From NCBI GenBank assembly GCA_963850095.1, contig CAWKJX010000013.1:1-64000 (forward strand): a stretch of 64,000 nucleotides of DNA, written 5' to 3'. This document shows, in pieces, positions 9,684 to 18,257 of the stretch (the first letter of the stretch is position 1; every line of letters begins with the position of its first letter). The notes beneath the pieces are model-generated. The model made no database searches. It was not told the DNA's origin and saw only the letters and a list, made by a program, of their open reading frames with translations. Source of the stretch: Bog-473 sp963850095 (lineage in GTDB: Bacteria > Actinomycetota > Acidimicrobiia > Acidimicrobiales > RAAP-2). The translations under genes and the position numbers were made by a program.

Positions 9684-10733
9684 GTCCCGGCGGCGGGCAT
9701 GCCGGGCCTGCCCCAGTGCCACCAGCTCCTCGACGACGGCGGCGAAGGAGAGGCCCTCGGCCTCCCAGAGCATGGGGAACATGGAGATGGGCGTGAAGCC
9801 CGGCATTGTGTTGACCTCGTTGACGACGATGGCGTCGTCGTCCGTGAGGAACATGTCGACGCGGGCCAGGCCTTCGACGCGCAATGCGCGGTAGGCCGCT
9901 TCGGCCAGCTCCTGGGCCCGGGCCAGCTGCGCCGGGGTGAGGTCGGTCGGCGCGACCGTCTCCGCCGCGCCCAGCAGGTACTTGTCCTCGTAGTCGTAGA
10001 ACTCGCGGCTGGCCAGGATTTCGCCGGCCTGCGACACGCGGACGTCCTCGTTGCCCATGACCGAGAGCTCGAGCTCCCGCCCGCGCACGTACTCTTCGAG
10101 GATGACGTGGTCGTCGAACTCGAACGCGTGGCGCACGGAGTCACCCAGGGCGGCGGTGTCGGTCACCTTCGTCACGCCGATGGACGAGCCGAGGTTGGCC
10201 GGCTTGACGAAGACGGGCAGCCCGAGAGCGCCGACCACCTCCTCCATGACGTCGGTGGTCCACGACGAACGGCCGGCGACGCGCCAGGCGGCCACCGGAA
10301 TGCCGTGATCGCGCAGGACGGACTTGGCGATGCCCTTGTCCATGCAGATGGAGGACGACAGCACACCCGCTCCGACGTAGGGCACGCCGAGCGCCTCGAG
10401 ATGACCCTGAATGACGCCGTCCTCGCCGAAGGGGCCGTGCAACACCGGGAACACGACGGCGCCGGCGGGCAGGCCGGCGTCGAGGTGCGCCAGCTCGGCG
10501 TCGGGGTACTTGAGCATCAGCTCGTCGGGCGAGTCCAGCGCGTCACCGGCGGCGACGTCGACGAGGACCGCGTTGGCGTTGACCCATCGCTTGTCGTGCG
10601 TGAGGCCGATGACGGTGACCGACCAGCCGCCATCGAGCGCCGTCTCCACTATGCGCCGGGCCGAAACGCACGACACCTCGTGCTCGGCCGACGGCCCCCC
10701 GTAGATCACCGCCAACTCCCCGGGTTCAGCCAT
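9660..10733 (-). CDS. ddl: D-alanine--D-alanine ligase
   Basis: 357 residues. The N-terminal motif VIYGGPSAEHEVS is the Ddl signature; the ATP-grasp domain follows with FVKPANLGSSIGV, EEYVRGRELELSVMG and the Mg-binding end EVNTMPGFTPISMFP. It joins two D-alanines with ATP for the peptidoglycan stem peptide. It is divergent from murF, whose product adds D-Ala-D-Ala to the UDP-MurNAc tripeptide, so the two steps are encoded back to back. Confidence 0.95.
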   Translation of the reverse strand: MAEPGELAVIYGGPSAEHEVSCVSARRIVETALDGGWSVTVIGLTHDKRWVNANAVLVDVAAGDALDSPDELMLKYPDAELAHLDAGLPAGAVVFPVLHGPFGEDGVIQGHLEALGVPYVGAGVLSSSICMDKGIAKSVLRDHGIPVAAWRVAGRSSWTTDVMEEVVGALGLPVFVKPANLGSSIGVTKVTDTAALGDSVRHAFEFDDHVILEEYVRGRELELSVMGNEDVRVSQAGEILASREFYDYEDKYLLGAAETVAPTDLTPAQLARAQELAEAAYRALRVEGLARVDMFLTDDDAIVVNEVNTMPGFTPISMFPMLWEAEGLSFAAVVEELVALGQARHARRRDLRTHRVV

Positions 10734-10743
10734 CGACCGAGGC

Positions 10744-10751
10744 TATACAAT
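10744..10751. promoter_or_regulatory. Candidate -10 element in the ddl/murF divergent gap
   Basis: TATACAAT is the only AT-rich patch in the short gap between ddl and murF. On the plus strand it would start transcription near 10757, upstream of the murF GTG at 10784 but too late for the ATG at 10754. Its complement ATTGTATA could serve ddl. No good -35 is visible, so this is tentative. Confidence 0.35.
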
Positions 10752-10783
10752 CGATGGTCACACTCGAACGTCGAGGACGGTGC

Positions 10784-12118
10784 GTGCGCTTCTCCACAGC
10801 TGAACTCGCAGCCCACCTCGGCGGAACTCTCGTCGGGCCCGACGTCACGGTTGACGGGGCCGGCATCGACTCCCGGATCATCGGCCCGGGGCAGCTCTTC
10901 GTCCCGATCGTGGCCGAGCGGGACGGCCACGCCTTCATCGCCCAGGCGCTCGAGGCGGGTGCACCGGCCTACCTGACCGAGCGCGAGCCGGTGGGGGCCA
11001 CGGCGGTCGTGGTGGGGGACACGGCGCGGGCACTCATGGACCTGGGGGTGGCGGCGCGGCAACGCATGAGCGGCCACGTGGTCGGGATCACCGGGTCGGT
11101 GGGGAAGACCACGACCAAGGACCTGCTGTACCAGTGCCTGGCAGCGGCCTTCCCGACGGCGGCGAGCGAGCGGTCGTTCAACAACGAGCTGGGACTGCCG
11201 CTGACCCTCCTCAACGTGGCGGCCGACGTGGAGTGGGTGGTGCTCGAAATGGGTGCGCGCGGTGCCGGCCACATAGAGCGGCTGGCTCGGGTGGCCCGAC
11301 CCGACGTGGGCATCGTGACCAGCGTGGCCATGGCCCACGTCGAGTACTTCGGGGACCTCGACGGGGTGGCCCGGGCCAAGTCCGAGCTGGTCGCCGCGCT
11401 GCCCGCGTCCGGCGTGGCCGTGCTGAACTTCGACGACCCGCGGGTCGCCGCCATGGCGGCGGCCAGCCCCTGTCCGGTGCTGGGCTACGGCGCCGACGCC
11501 GCGGCCGAGGTGCGGGCCGAGGACGTGGTCCTCGACGCTGAGCTGCGGCCCCGCTTCCGCCTGGCCACGCCCTGGGGCAAGGGCGACGTGGAGCTCGGCG
11601 TGCACGGCGTCCAGCAGGTGCCCAACGCGCTGGCCGCCGCGGCGGCGGCCTTGTGGTGCGGTGTGGCGCTGGAATCGGTCGTCACGTCGCTGGCCGGGGC
11701 CACCGGGTCGCCGTTCCGCATGGAGGTGCACCGCCAGGCCGACGGTCCGGTGGTCGTCGTCGACTGCTACAACGCCAACCCCGCATCGACCGAAGCGGCC
11801 CTGCGGTCGCTGGCCCAACTGCCGGCGGACCGGCGGGTGGCGTTGCTCGGGCTCATGGCCGAGCTCGGGGGCGAGACCGCGGCCGAACACGAGCGCATCC
11901 GCCGGCTGGCCGATGAGCTCGGGGTCGAGGTGGTGGGCTACCAGACGGATCTCTACGGCCCGGACCAGGTGGCCGGCGTCGACGACGCCGTGGCGCTGCT
12001 GCGCCAGGCGGGGGCGGCTGACGCCGTGCTGATCAAGGGCAGCCGGGTGGCGCGCCTCGAGGACGTCGTCCGCGCCTACGGCTCCGCCGCCGGGGTTCAG
12101 TCGCTCAGCGGCGCGTAG
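10784..12118 (+). CDS. murF: UDP-N-acetylmuramoyl-tripeptide--D-alanyl-D-alanine ligase
   Basis: About 444 residues from the GTG at 10784, chosen over the in-frame ATG at 10754 because GAGGA lies six bases upstream and a possible -10 lies just before the ATG. Domains: N-terminal uridine-binding part (STAELAAHLGG, DSRIIGPGQLFVPI), central ATP-binding part with the P-loop GITGSVGKTTTKDLL and NNELGLPLTLL, and the C-terminal ligase part with VVDCYNANPASTEAALRSL. MurF adds D-Ala-D-Ala to the precursor in the cytoplasm. The 3' end overlaps the LysM-BTAD gene by 22 bp, tail to tail. Confidence 0.94.
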   Translation: MRFSTAELAAHLGGTLVGPDVTVDGAGIDSRIIGPGQLFVPIVAERDGHAFIAQALEAGAPAYLTEREPVGATAVVVGDTARALMDLGVAARQRMSGHVVGITGSVGKTTTKDLLYQCLAAAFPTAASERSFNNELGLPLTLLNVAADVEWVVLEMGARGAGHIERLARVARPDVGIVTSVAMAHVEYFGDLDGVARAKSELVAALPASGVAVLNFDDPRVAAMAAASPCPVLGYGADAAAEVRAEDVVLDAELRPRFRLATPWGKGDVELGVHGVQQVPNALAAAAAALWCGVALESVVTSLAGATGSPFRMEVHRQADGPVVVVDCYNANPASTEAALRSLAQLPADRRVALLGLMAELGGETAAEHERIRRLADELGVEVVGYQTDLYGPDQVAGVDDAVALLRQAGAADAVLIKGSRVARLEDVVRAYGSAAGVQSLSGA

Positions 12119-14535
12119 CGGTCGGCGAGCCGGGTCCCGGTGAGGACGCGGTGGTGCAGCTCGCCGTAGAGCGATTCCGTGCGTAGCGAGGGCGAGCTGC
12201 CCGGATCGAGGGTGTCCACCCTCCGTTGGCACTCCCGCCATTCGAAGCGGAGCCGGTCGCCGTCGCCCTCCGCCGCCGCCACCTCCATGGCCGATCGGGA
12301 CAGGGCCTCGCTGTACGGCTCGACCAACCGGGCTCGCTCCAGTCCCCAGCGGGCCAGGTCGAAAAGTCCGGCTTCGGTCGCCAGGACCGCCATGGCGCAT
12401 GCGGCGTCCACGAGGACGGCGGCGATGCGGCCGCCATGCCCCTCGGCCTCCCACCACGAGTAACCCGACAGCGCGTTGGCCAGTGGTTCCCCTTCCACGA
12501 GCTCGAGCGCGGCGCGGAAGTGGGCGATGGCCCGGTCGGGATCCCCCTGCTCCTGTCCGGCGCGCACCAAGGCGATGGCGCGGTGCACGTCCACCGTGAC
12601 CTGGGGTGAGACCTGATACATGCCGTTGCGGGTTCCCACCGGGAACAGCGGGTCGCCCCGGTCGTCGAGACCCATGGCCCGCCGCGCCGCGTGGGCCGTG
12701 TTGAACAACGTCTTCGACGCGGCGTCGTTGTCCGACGAGCCGAGCACGCGGGTGCGTAGCCGGTCGCCGGTGATCTCGTCGGGGTGGTGCAGCGCGAGAT
12801 AGGCCACAAGTTCGACGGCGCGCCGGGCGCGGTTGGGCGCCAGCTCCTCGCGCAGTCCGTCCACACGCGGCGTCATCGTCAGCAGGCGGACGTCGACGGG
12901 GCCAGGGGCGTACGAGCCGCGAGTGCGTTGCCGGCGCCGTGCGTCGATGGTGCCGGCGTCCACGAGCCGGAGCGCCCGCCCGGCCCGGGGAGCCGTCAGC
13001 TCGGCGATGTCCTGGGCCGTGTGCTCCGAACCGAGCTGGGGGTGGACGACCCGACCCATTGGGTGGAGGGTGGCGCCCTGGCGATCCACCAGCAGCGTGA
13101 GGTCGGTGGCCGCCACCGCGGCCGTCGTGACGACCGCGGCCCGGCGCGCCTGCGCCGCCGTGAGGTCGTCGGGACTCCCGAAGAAGATGCACGGGTCCGA
13201 CGTCATCGGGTCGGGCGCAGCACGGTCGGCCAGACGCGGATCGGCCGGGTCGTCCGCCACGGTGACGATGTCCGACCAGGTCCACGATTCGAGAGCCGAC
13301 CTGGCCGCACGGCACAGCGCCGGCGCCGATTCACCCAGGACGGGCAGGACGTCACCGGGGCCCAGGGTGACCAGCCAGGTGCCCTCGTCGTCGTCACCCA
13401 CCGGCAGCGCGACGGGGACGAAGGGGTAGAAGACGTCGACGTGCACCAGCCGGGAGTGCTCCACCAACCAGGCAGCGCCGCCGGCGACGGGGGCGAAGCC
13501 ATCCGGGGCGTCGGGTTCGGGCTGCGCCAACCAGAAGGTGACCCCCGAGGGCCCCACGCAGATGGCCCGCACGACGGGCGGGCGCGCACCCACGCGCTCG
13601 TGCACCACGGCCCCGAGGAGGCAGTTCGCGTTCTCGAAGGCGGCGAGTGCCGGCACGCCGTGGAAGCGGTCGAGCAGTGCCGCCGTGTCGATCGCTCTCT
13701 CCGAGAGCAAGTGGAGCGGGCCGAGGTCGCCCACGAAACGCTCCAGGCGGCGCCGGCGCCGGGAGCGGCGGGCCAGTGCGGCGCAGGTGAGCGAGCCCAG
13801 GCCGAGCGCCACCAACTCGGGCAGATGCGCGGGCAACTGGCCGAGCGGCTCGCGTCCAGTCGTCGGGCCGGGCACCGTCGCCGGGCCGCGTTGGCCTTCG
13901 CGGGGCAGGCGCAGGTGCCAGCCGGCCCGGATGTGGTCGGGGTCGACGAAGCGCGCGTCGCTGGCCACGTCGCGGTCGAGGTTGAGGGCGGCGATCGACG
14001 TCCAGTCCGCACCGTCGCCCAGGTGGGCATCGGCGAGCGACCACAAGGTGTCGCCCGGTCGCACGACGTAGGTCGCCGTGGGCACGGGCGAGGGTGACGC
14101 GTTGGCGTTGGCGTCGGCTGAGGCGGAGGTGACGGTCGGGCGAGCGGGAGCCAGAGCGCCGGCATCCGACGAGACGGCCAACGGGGCGCCCAGCGTCGTC
14201 AGGGCCAACACGCCGACGGCAATGCGCGCGGCCACGCGGTCGAGGACCGACACGCCTGAGACCACACCGACATGGCCGCGCCGCACGTGCGCGACGACGG
14301 CGCGCAGGAGCTGCGCACAGCACGCGGCCCAGGCCAGCCACGCCGCCGCCGTCAGGGCGACGAGCGCGACACGGGTCAGCGGGGGCGAAGCGTGGCCGAG
14401 GCCGCCGGCGAGCGGATCGCCGACGACGACCACGAGCACGGCGGGCACCGCGGTGAAGGCGAGCAGCGCGGCCAGGGCCGCACCGAGGACGTCGCTGAGT
14501 CGCTGGAGCCCTCGGGCCGGGCCGCCCTCAGCCAC
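12097..14535 (-). CDS. Membrane protein with LysM domain and C-terminal bacterial transcriptional activator (BTAD) domain
   Basis: 812 residues, GTG start inside the end of the preceding gene (8 bp overlap). Two or three N-terminal membrane spans (about 15-140) are followed by an Ala/Pro linker and one LysM motif, TYVVRPGDTLWSLAD to IRAGWHLRLP (about 155-210). A middle region with another hydrophobic stretch follows, and the last 250 residues form a winged helix plus TPR-like BTAD (ELVAYLALHHPDEITGDRL ... LYGELHHRVL). LysM binds peptidoglycan; BTADs occur in SARP regulators. This layout recurs in actinobacteria but its job is not established to my knowledge. It could couple wall status to a cytoplasmic output. 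Confidence 0.8.
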   Translation of the reverse strand: MAEGGPARGLQRLSDVLGAALAALLAFTAVPAVLVVVVGDPLAGGLGHASPPLTRVALVALTAAAWLAWAACCAQLLRAVVAHVRRGHVGVVSGVSVLDRVAARIAVGVLALTTLGAPLAVSSDAGALAPARPTVTSASADANANASPSPVPTATYVVRPGDTLWSLADAHLGDGADWTSIAALNLDRDVASDARFVDPDHIRAGWHLRLPREGQRGPATVPGPTTGREPLGQLPAHLPELVALGLGSLTCAALARRSRRRRRLERFVGDLGPLHLLSERAIDTAALLDRFHGVPALAAFENANCLLGAVVHERVGARPPVVRAICVGPSGVTFWLAQPEPDAPDGFAPVAGGAAWLVEHSRLVHVDVFYPFVPVALPVGDDDEGTWLVTLGPGDVLPVLGESAPALCRAARSALESWTWSDIVTVADDPADPRLADRAAPDPMTSDPCIFFGSPDDLTAAQARRAAVVTTAAVAATDLTLLVDRQGATLHPMGRVVHPQLGSEHTAQDIAELTAPRAGRALRLVDAGTIDARRRQRTRGSYAPGPVDVRLLTMTPRVDGLREELAPNRARRAVELVAYLALHHPDEITGDRLRTRVLGSSDNDAASKTLFNTAHAARRAMGLDDRGDPLFPVGTRNGMYQVSPQVTVDVHRAIALVRAGQEQGDPDRAIAHFRAALELVEGEPLANALSGYSWWEAEGHGGRIAAVLVDAACAMAVLATEAGLFDLARWGLERARLVEPYSEALSRSAMEVAAAEGDGDRLRFEWRECQRRVDTLDPGSSPSLRTESLYGELHHRVLTGTRLADRYAPLSD

Positions 14536-15298
14536 CGGCGGGGGCGATCGTGATGGTGTAGGTGAGAGAGGTGCTCTCGGAGGACGGCTCGCTGACCGTC
14601 ACCTGGCAACTGCCCTGGGCGTCGGGGAGCGACGCCTCCATGGCGGACGTCCCGCCGACGCTCTGGCTGCCGTCGGGGCAGCCGGCGGTCATGGTCAGGT
14701 AGGTGTCTCCGGACCACACGACGGAGACCTCCGTGGCACCCGTCCCCGTGAACCCGTAGCCGTTCGAGGGCTGGACCGGGGGATTGAGGTAGCCCTGGGT
14801 CTGCATCCGGTCGGCCGGGAGGGAGGCCGGCTGTGCGATGGTCGTCGTCGTGGTCGACGCGGTCACCACCGTGGTCGTGGTCACGGTGGTCGGCTCGGTC
14901 GCCGGATGGCCGGTGACGTCGCCGACGCCGTGGGCCGAGACCAGCGCCGTGCTGGCGGCCGTGGTCGTGGTCGTGCTCGCGGCTGGTGGGCTCGTCGTCG
15001 TGGTCGTCGTGGTGGAGGAGGCGTGCGGAGACGTGGCCCGACCGGGGTCGGTCCGCACAGTGGGCGAGACCGGGTGGGCATCGCCGGTGGACGACTCAAC
15101 CAGGGACGGTCGAGGCCGGGAGCGATCGGGCGGCGCCCCGGCCGTCGCCACGAGCAGCGCCATCAGGGCCAGGGAGACGGCGAGGATGACCCACCAGTTG
15201 GGTCGGCCCCCGGCCACGCGTGCCCGCAGGCGCTCCTTGCCCTCCACCCCTCCACCGCCCACCGGTACACGATACGCGCCTGCCGTTCCCGTCCACAC
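14528..15298 (-). CDS. Membrane-anchored Thr-rich protein of unknown function
   Basis: Up to 256 residues; the start is uncertain, with a GTG at 15298 and another at 15247 (VEGKERL). A single membrane span (WWVILAVSLALMALLVATAG) is followed by a long linker of Thr runs (TTTTTTT, TTTTT, VTTTTVVT), probably O-glycosylated outside the cell. A compact C-terminal domain follows with two cysteines (TAGCPDGSQSVG, GSCQVTV) and alternating beta strands. It overlaps the LysM-BTAD gene downstream and follows the sigma-like gene closely, so the three probably form one transcript. No enzyme motif seen. Confidence 0.7.
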   Translation of the reverse strand: MWTGTAGAYRVPVGGGGVEGKERLRARVAGGRPNWWVILAVSLALMALLVATAGAPPDRSRPRPSLVESSTGDAHPVSPTVRTDPGRATSPHASSTTTTTTTSPPAASTTTTTAASTALVSAHGVGDVTGHPATEPTTVTTTTVVTASTTTTTIAQPASLPADRMQTQGYLNPPVQPSNGYGFTGTGATEVSVVWSGDTYLTMTAGCPDGSQSVGGTSAMEASLPDAQGSCQVTVSEPSSESTSLTYTITIAPAGG

Positions 15299-15307
15299 AG
15301 GCCGAGG

Positions 15308-16075
15308 TCAGGCGTACAGGCGGCGGCGCCCGCGGTCCCGGCGGGCGTAGAGGGCCCGGCGGTCACGCCCGGACGCGGCGGCCAGCTCGGCGATGGAGTA
15401 GCCCAAGACGTGCTGGGAGTAGAGGATCTGCACCTCCTCGGTGCGCATGCCGTCGCGCCGCAGGTCGATCAGCATGCGGGCGAGCTGCTCGAGGTCCGTC
15501 TCGCCCCGGGCCTCGCGGTCCACCCCGTCGTGGAGCGAGACGGTGCGGCCCTGGAGGTCCTTGGCTCGGAACAGCTGGCGACGGACCCGGCAGCGGATGG
15601 CGGACAGGAGGTCCAAGATGGCGTAGGGCCGGTCCTGGCCGGACCACTCCTGGAGCACGCACCAGGTGGTCGAGAGCAGCTCCCCGAAGAACTCCTCGCC
15701 GTCCAGCCAGCTCCCGCCCCGGCCCCAATGGAGCTTCCCGGCCACCGTGATCAGGCCCGGGACCACCGCCTGGACCAGCATGCGATGGAGGAACGGGTCG
15801 GCGTCGGACTCCCGCAACAGGATCCTCACCAGCTGCGCGGCCTGCTCGCGTTCGGCCCGCCCCCGGGCACGGTGCATGTGCGCCAGCAGGTCGCACGGCG
15901 TGGGGCAGATTGCGGGGTGGTCGTCGCTCCCGATCACCAGCTCGGAGAGGACCGGGTCGCGGGTCGCCACCCGCTCCAGGGCCGCCACGGCCGGGCGCGC
16001 CCGGCCGATCGACTGCCATTCGGCGGTCATCTGCTCGATGATGAGGACGTGTTTCCTGGGTGGGCTGGTCGGCAT
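15308..16075 (-). CDS. Sigma-factor-like HTH regulator
   Basis: 255 residues from the ATG at 16075 (MPTSPPRKHVLIIEQ); the frame extends to 16192 but the extra part is Arg-rich and lacks an RBS. The first 150 residues are helical with RAREREQ-type charged stretches and a segment about LLSAIRCRVRRQLFRAKDL that resembles region 2-like helices. The end, TEEVQILYSQHVLGYSIAEL to ALYARRDRGRRRL, reads as a sigma-70 region 4-type helix-turn-helix. It is first in a three-gene unit with a Thr-rich membrane protein and the LysM-BTAD protein, which makes a regulator of an envelope function likely. Not a standard ECF sigma by sequence. Confidence 0.6.
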   Translation of the reverse strand: MPTSPPRKHVLIIEQMTAEWQSIGRARPAVAALERVATRDPVLSELVIGSDDHPAICPTPCDLLAHMHRARGRAEREQAAQLVRILLRESDADPFLHRMLVQAVVPGLITVAGKLHWGRGGSWLDGEEFFGELLSTTWCVLQEWSGQDRPYAILDLLSAIRCRVRRQLFRAKDLQGRTVSLHDGVDREARGETDLEQLARMLIDLRRDGMRTEEVQILYSQHVLGYSIAELAAASGRDRRALYARRDRGRRRLYA

Positions 16076-16184
16076 GCCGCCACGGTGACGGCGAGCGCTC
16101 CCCCGATCCCTCCCCCGGGGCAGTGTTCGGTGACGCAGAGACCGCAGCCGGGCGACGGTCCAGCTCGGCGGTAGTGTGCGGCCG

Positions 16185-16595
16185 ATGGACATCGACGAGT
16201 TCTACGAGGCCGACCCGCGCCGACGGGTGTCGGCCGAGCTCGAGCTGGGGTCGGAGTGGCTCGACGTGGACGGCGTGCGGCACGAGCTGAACTACGTGGA
16301 GGACACCGGCGAGCTCTACGCCCTGCGCGAGCCGGCGCCCCACGTGAGCGAGGACCCGTTCGGTGGGCTCTGGGTCAAGGCGCCGCCCGGGTACGACCAC
16401 AAAATGACCGTCCACGTCATCGCCCACATCGCAACCAAGGACGACCTGCACCGGATCCTCGACGGGTGGCAAGAAGCCATGGGCAGCGCCGACGGCGCCC
16501 AGTGGTTGGGGGACCGTCTTCGGGGGGCCGGTGTGGCCGTGGGCCCGCCGGGGGACGCCATCCCCGACGACGGGCCCGACGCCACCCAGGCTTGA
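16185..16595 (+). CDS. Hypothetical protein, 136 aa
   Basis: Starts at ATG 16185 (MDIDEFYEADPRRRVSAE); an in-frame GTG at 16176 is the alternative. The protein is acidic, soluble, and has no recognised motif. A few strands (WLDVDGVRHELNYVEDTGELYAL) and a stretch TVHVIAHIATKDDLHRIL look like a compact alpha/beta fold. It is divergent from the sigma-like gene and convergent with the APH-like kinase. Function unknown. Confidence 0.6.
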   Translation: MDIDEFYEADPRRRVSAELELGSEWLDVDGVRHELNYVEDTGELYALREPAPHVSEDPFGGLWVKAPPGYDHKMTVHVIAHIATKDDLHRILDGWQEAMGSADGAQWLGDRLRGAGVAVGPPGDAIPDDGPDATQA

Positions 16596-16601
16596 GCGGG
16601 G

Positions 16602-17681
16602 TCAGGCGGCGGGCGGATCCAGCTCGAGCATGGTGGCCAGGAGCTGCGTGGCCAGGTTGTTGGTCCCCATGTCCGCCTCCTGGGGCATGGCCTCGCTGTC
16701 GATCAGCAGGTCGGCCAGCCGGAGCATGACCACGGCGAAGCGGAACCCCGAGAAGACCTCGTAGAAGAAGAGGTCCTTCATGGGGCGACCCAGCAGGTCG
16801 GAGTAGCGCTCGATGGTGTCCTCGTGGGAGGGGAATCCGGCCGGCCGGGGGACGCCCAGGGGGTCGGTGAACTGGCGGTCGAAGTAGAGGAACCAGCCGA
16901 GGTCCATTTCGGGCTGCCCGAGTGACGCCATCTCCCAGTCGAGGACCGCGGCGCAGCGGAAGTCGTCCCAGATGATGTTGCCGATGCGGCTGTCACCCCA
17001 GCTGAGCACCACCTCGCCGTCCTCGACGGGCTGGTGGTCGACCAGCCACTGCCAGGTCGACTCGAGCACCGGCACCCGCAGGCCCTTGGCCGCCCAGTCG
17101 AGGAAGTCCCGGTAGTACGACATCTGCTGCTCAATGCCCGGCCGGCCCCGGGACGGCTGGCTCAGCCACTCCAGGCCGAGGGCGCGCCAGTCAGTCCGGT
17201 GGACGGCGGCCAGCGCGTCGATCCCGCTCCACCACAGGCGCTCCTGCTCCTCGGGTCGGGCCTCGATGACCCAGCCCTCCATGGTGTAGGGAATGTTGTC
17301 CGAGGGGACCTGGCCCTCCACGTGGTCCATGGTGAAGAACGGCACCCCCAGGTATTGCGGGTCCTCCTCGTAGGAGCCGAGTCGGGGGAGCCGGACGCCG
17401 CTCCCGCCGTCCGCCAGCGCTTTCATGACGCGGTACTGGGTGGAGAACTCGGCGTCCATGAAGAGGAGGTGCCTGGTCGGGGCCACCCGCACGACCAGAC
17501 GGTGCTCTTCGCCACCGGCCGAACGGGTGCGGCAGAGAATCGTCTCGTTGGAGAACCCGTTGGAGGCCGGCGTCCGGACGTCGAAGACCTCGGGGCCCGA
17601 ACCGTCGGGCGACGTGGCGGCCAGCCAGCGTCCGAGGGCGTCCGCCACCTCCGCCGGGTCGCGCTGGTCAATGTCGGGCAC
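16602..17681 (-). CDS. Aminoglycoside phosphotransferase (APH)-fold kinase, ACAD10/11-type
   Basis: 359 residues. The kinase-like fold is marked by TILCRTRSAGGEEHRLVVR (nucleotide lobe), the hinge TMDHVEGQVP, the catalytic loop SWGDSRIGNIIW and the metal site AVLDWEMASLGQPEMDLGW. The usual HGD is WGD here, so the loop His is replaced by Trp, as happens in some of these proteins. The group resembles the APH part of ACAD10/ACAD11, which phosphorylates hydroxyacyl compounds during fatty-acid catabolism. Substrate and whether it is active are unknown; antibiotic resistance is not implied. Confidence 0.82.
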   Translation of the reverse strand: MPDIDQRDPAEVADALGRWLAATSPDGSGPEVFDVRTPASNGFSNETILCRTRSAGGEEHRLVVRVAPTRHLLFMDAEFSTQYRVMKALADGGSGVRLPRLGSYEEDPQYLGVPFFTMDHVEGQVPSDNIPYTMEGWVIEARPEEQERLWWSGIDALAAVHRTDWRALGLEWLSQPSRGRPGIEQQMSYYRDFLDWAAKGLRVPVLESTWQWLVDHQPVEDGEVVLSWGDSRIGNIIWDDFRCAAVLDWEMASLGQPEMDLGWFLYFDRQFTDPLGVPRPAGFPSHEDTIERYSDLLGRPMKDLFFYEVFSGFRFAVVMLRLADLLIDSEAMPQEADMGTNNLATQLLATMLELDPPAA

Positions 17682-17716
17682 GGGGCGGCACTCTACCGAG
17701 GTGGGGCCGCCGAGGG

Positions 17717-18064
17717 GTGTTGGGGGTAGCGTCGGCCCCGGTGCTGATCCTCATCGACCTCGGCGAGTCCCGGGTCCACCTGCACGATCCCGACGACTTC
17801 AACCGCTTCTCGGTGTCGGTGGAGGGCGCGGGGGACAGAGCGGCGCTCGAGCGGGTGCTCGACGAGTCGGGCCTCGGGCGCCTGCGTGAGGACGGCGAGC
17901 ACGTGGTGGTCAACCCGGCGTCCTTGCGGGCGCTGGCCGGGACCGCCGCCACCGATGCGTGGGACGAGGGCTTCTCCGGCATGTGCGCGTACGCCGCCGG
18001 AAAGGGTTGGATGGAGGACGACGGGGTGGTCGCCCACATCGAGCGACGCGACGAGGTGCCCTGA
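17717..18064 (+). CDS. Hypothetical protein, about 115 aa
   Basis: The frame opens at GTG 17717; GTG 17741 (then LILIDLGES) is an equally possible start and gives a more natural beginning. It has strands and helices without membrane spans (ESRVHLHDPDDFNRFSVSVEG, VNPASLRALAGTAATDAWDE) and ends in a charged tail. Divergent from the APH-like kinase gene with only a short gap. No function assignable. Confidence 0.6.
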   Translation: MLGVASAPVLILIDLGESRVHLHDPDDFNRFSVSVEGAGDRAALERVLDESGLGRLREDGEHVVVNPASLRALAGTAATDAWDEGFSGMCAYAAGKGWMEDDGVVAHIERRDEVP

Positions 18065-18257
18065 ACCCGCGGCCGGGCGGGGTCCGGCGAGGCGGGTCCG
18101 GCGTGGCGGCGTGGCGGGCAGGGCGCGTCGTGGCATCGGCCGTGACGGCCTGGCACCTCGAATGGGCCGGTCGGAGGTGGTCCAGGTAGCCTTTTCGGCG
18201 CCGCGTCGAGCGGCCGCGGGGGCGGCGGCGTCCCCTTCGAGATCCTGGGAGGGATAG

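Noticed and set aside
10706..13315. 869-codon minus-strand frame across murF
   Set aside because: murF on the plus strand has all MurF motifs; the long frame has none and crosses a gene boundary.
16602..17681. Antibiotic resistance gene because of the APH fold
   Set aside because: Hinge and catalytic loop resemble the ACAD10/11-type kinases and the loop has WGD rather than HGD; no resistance context.
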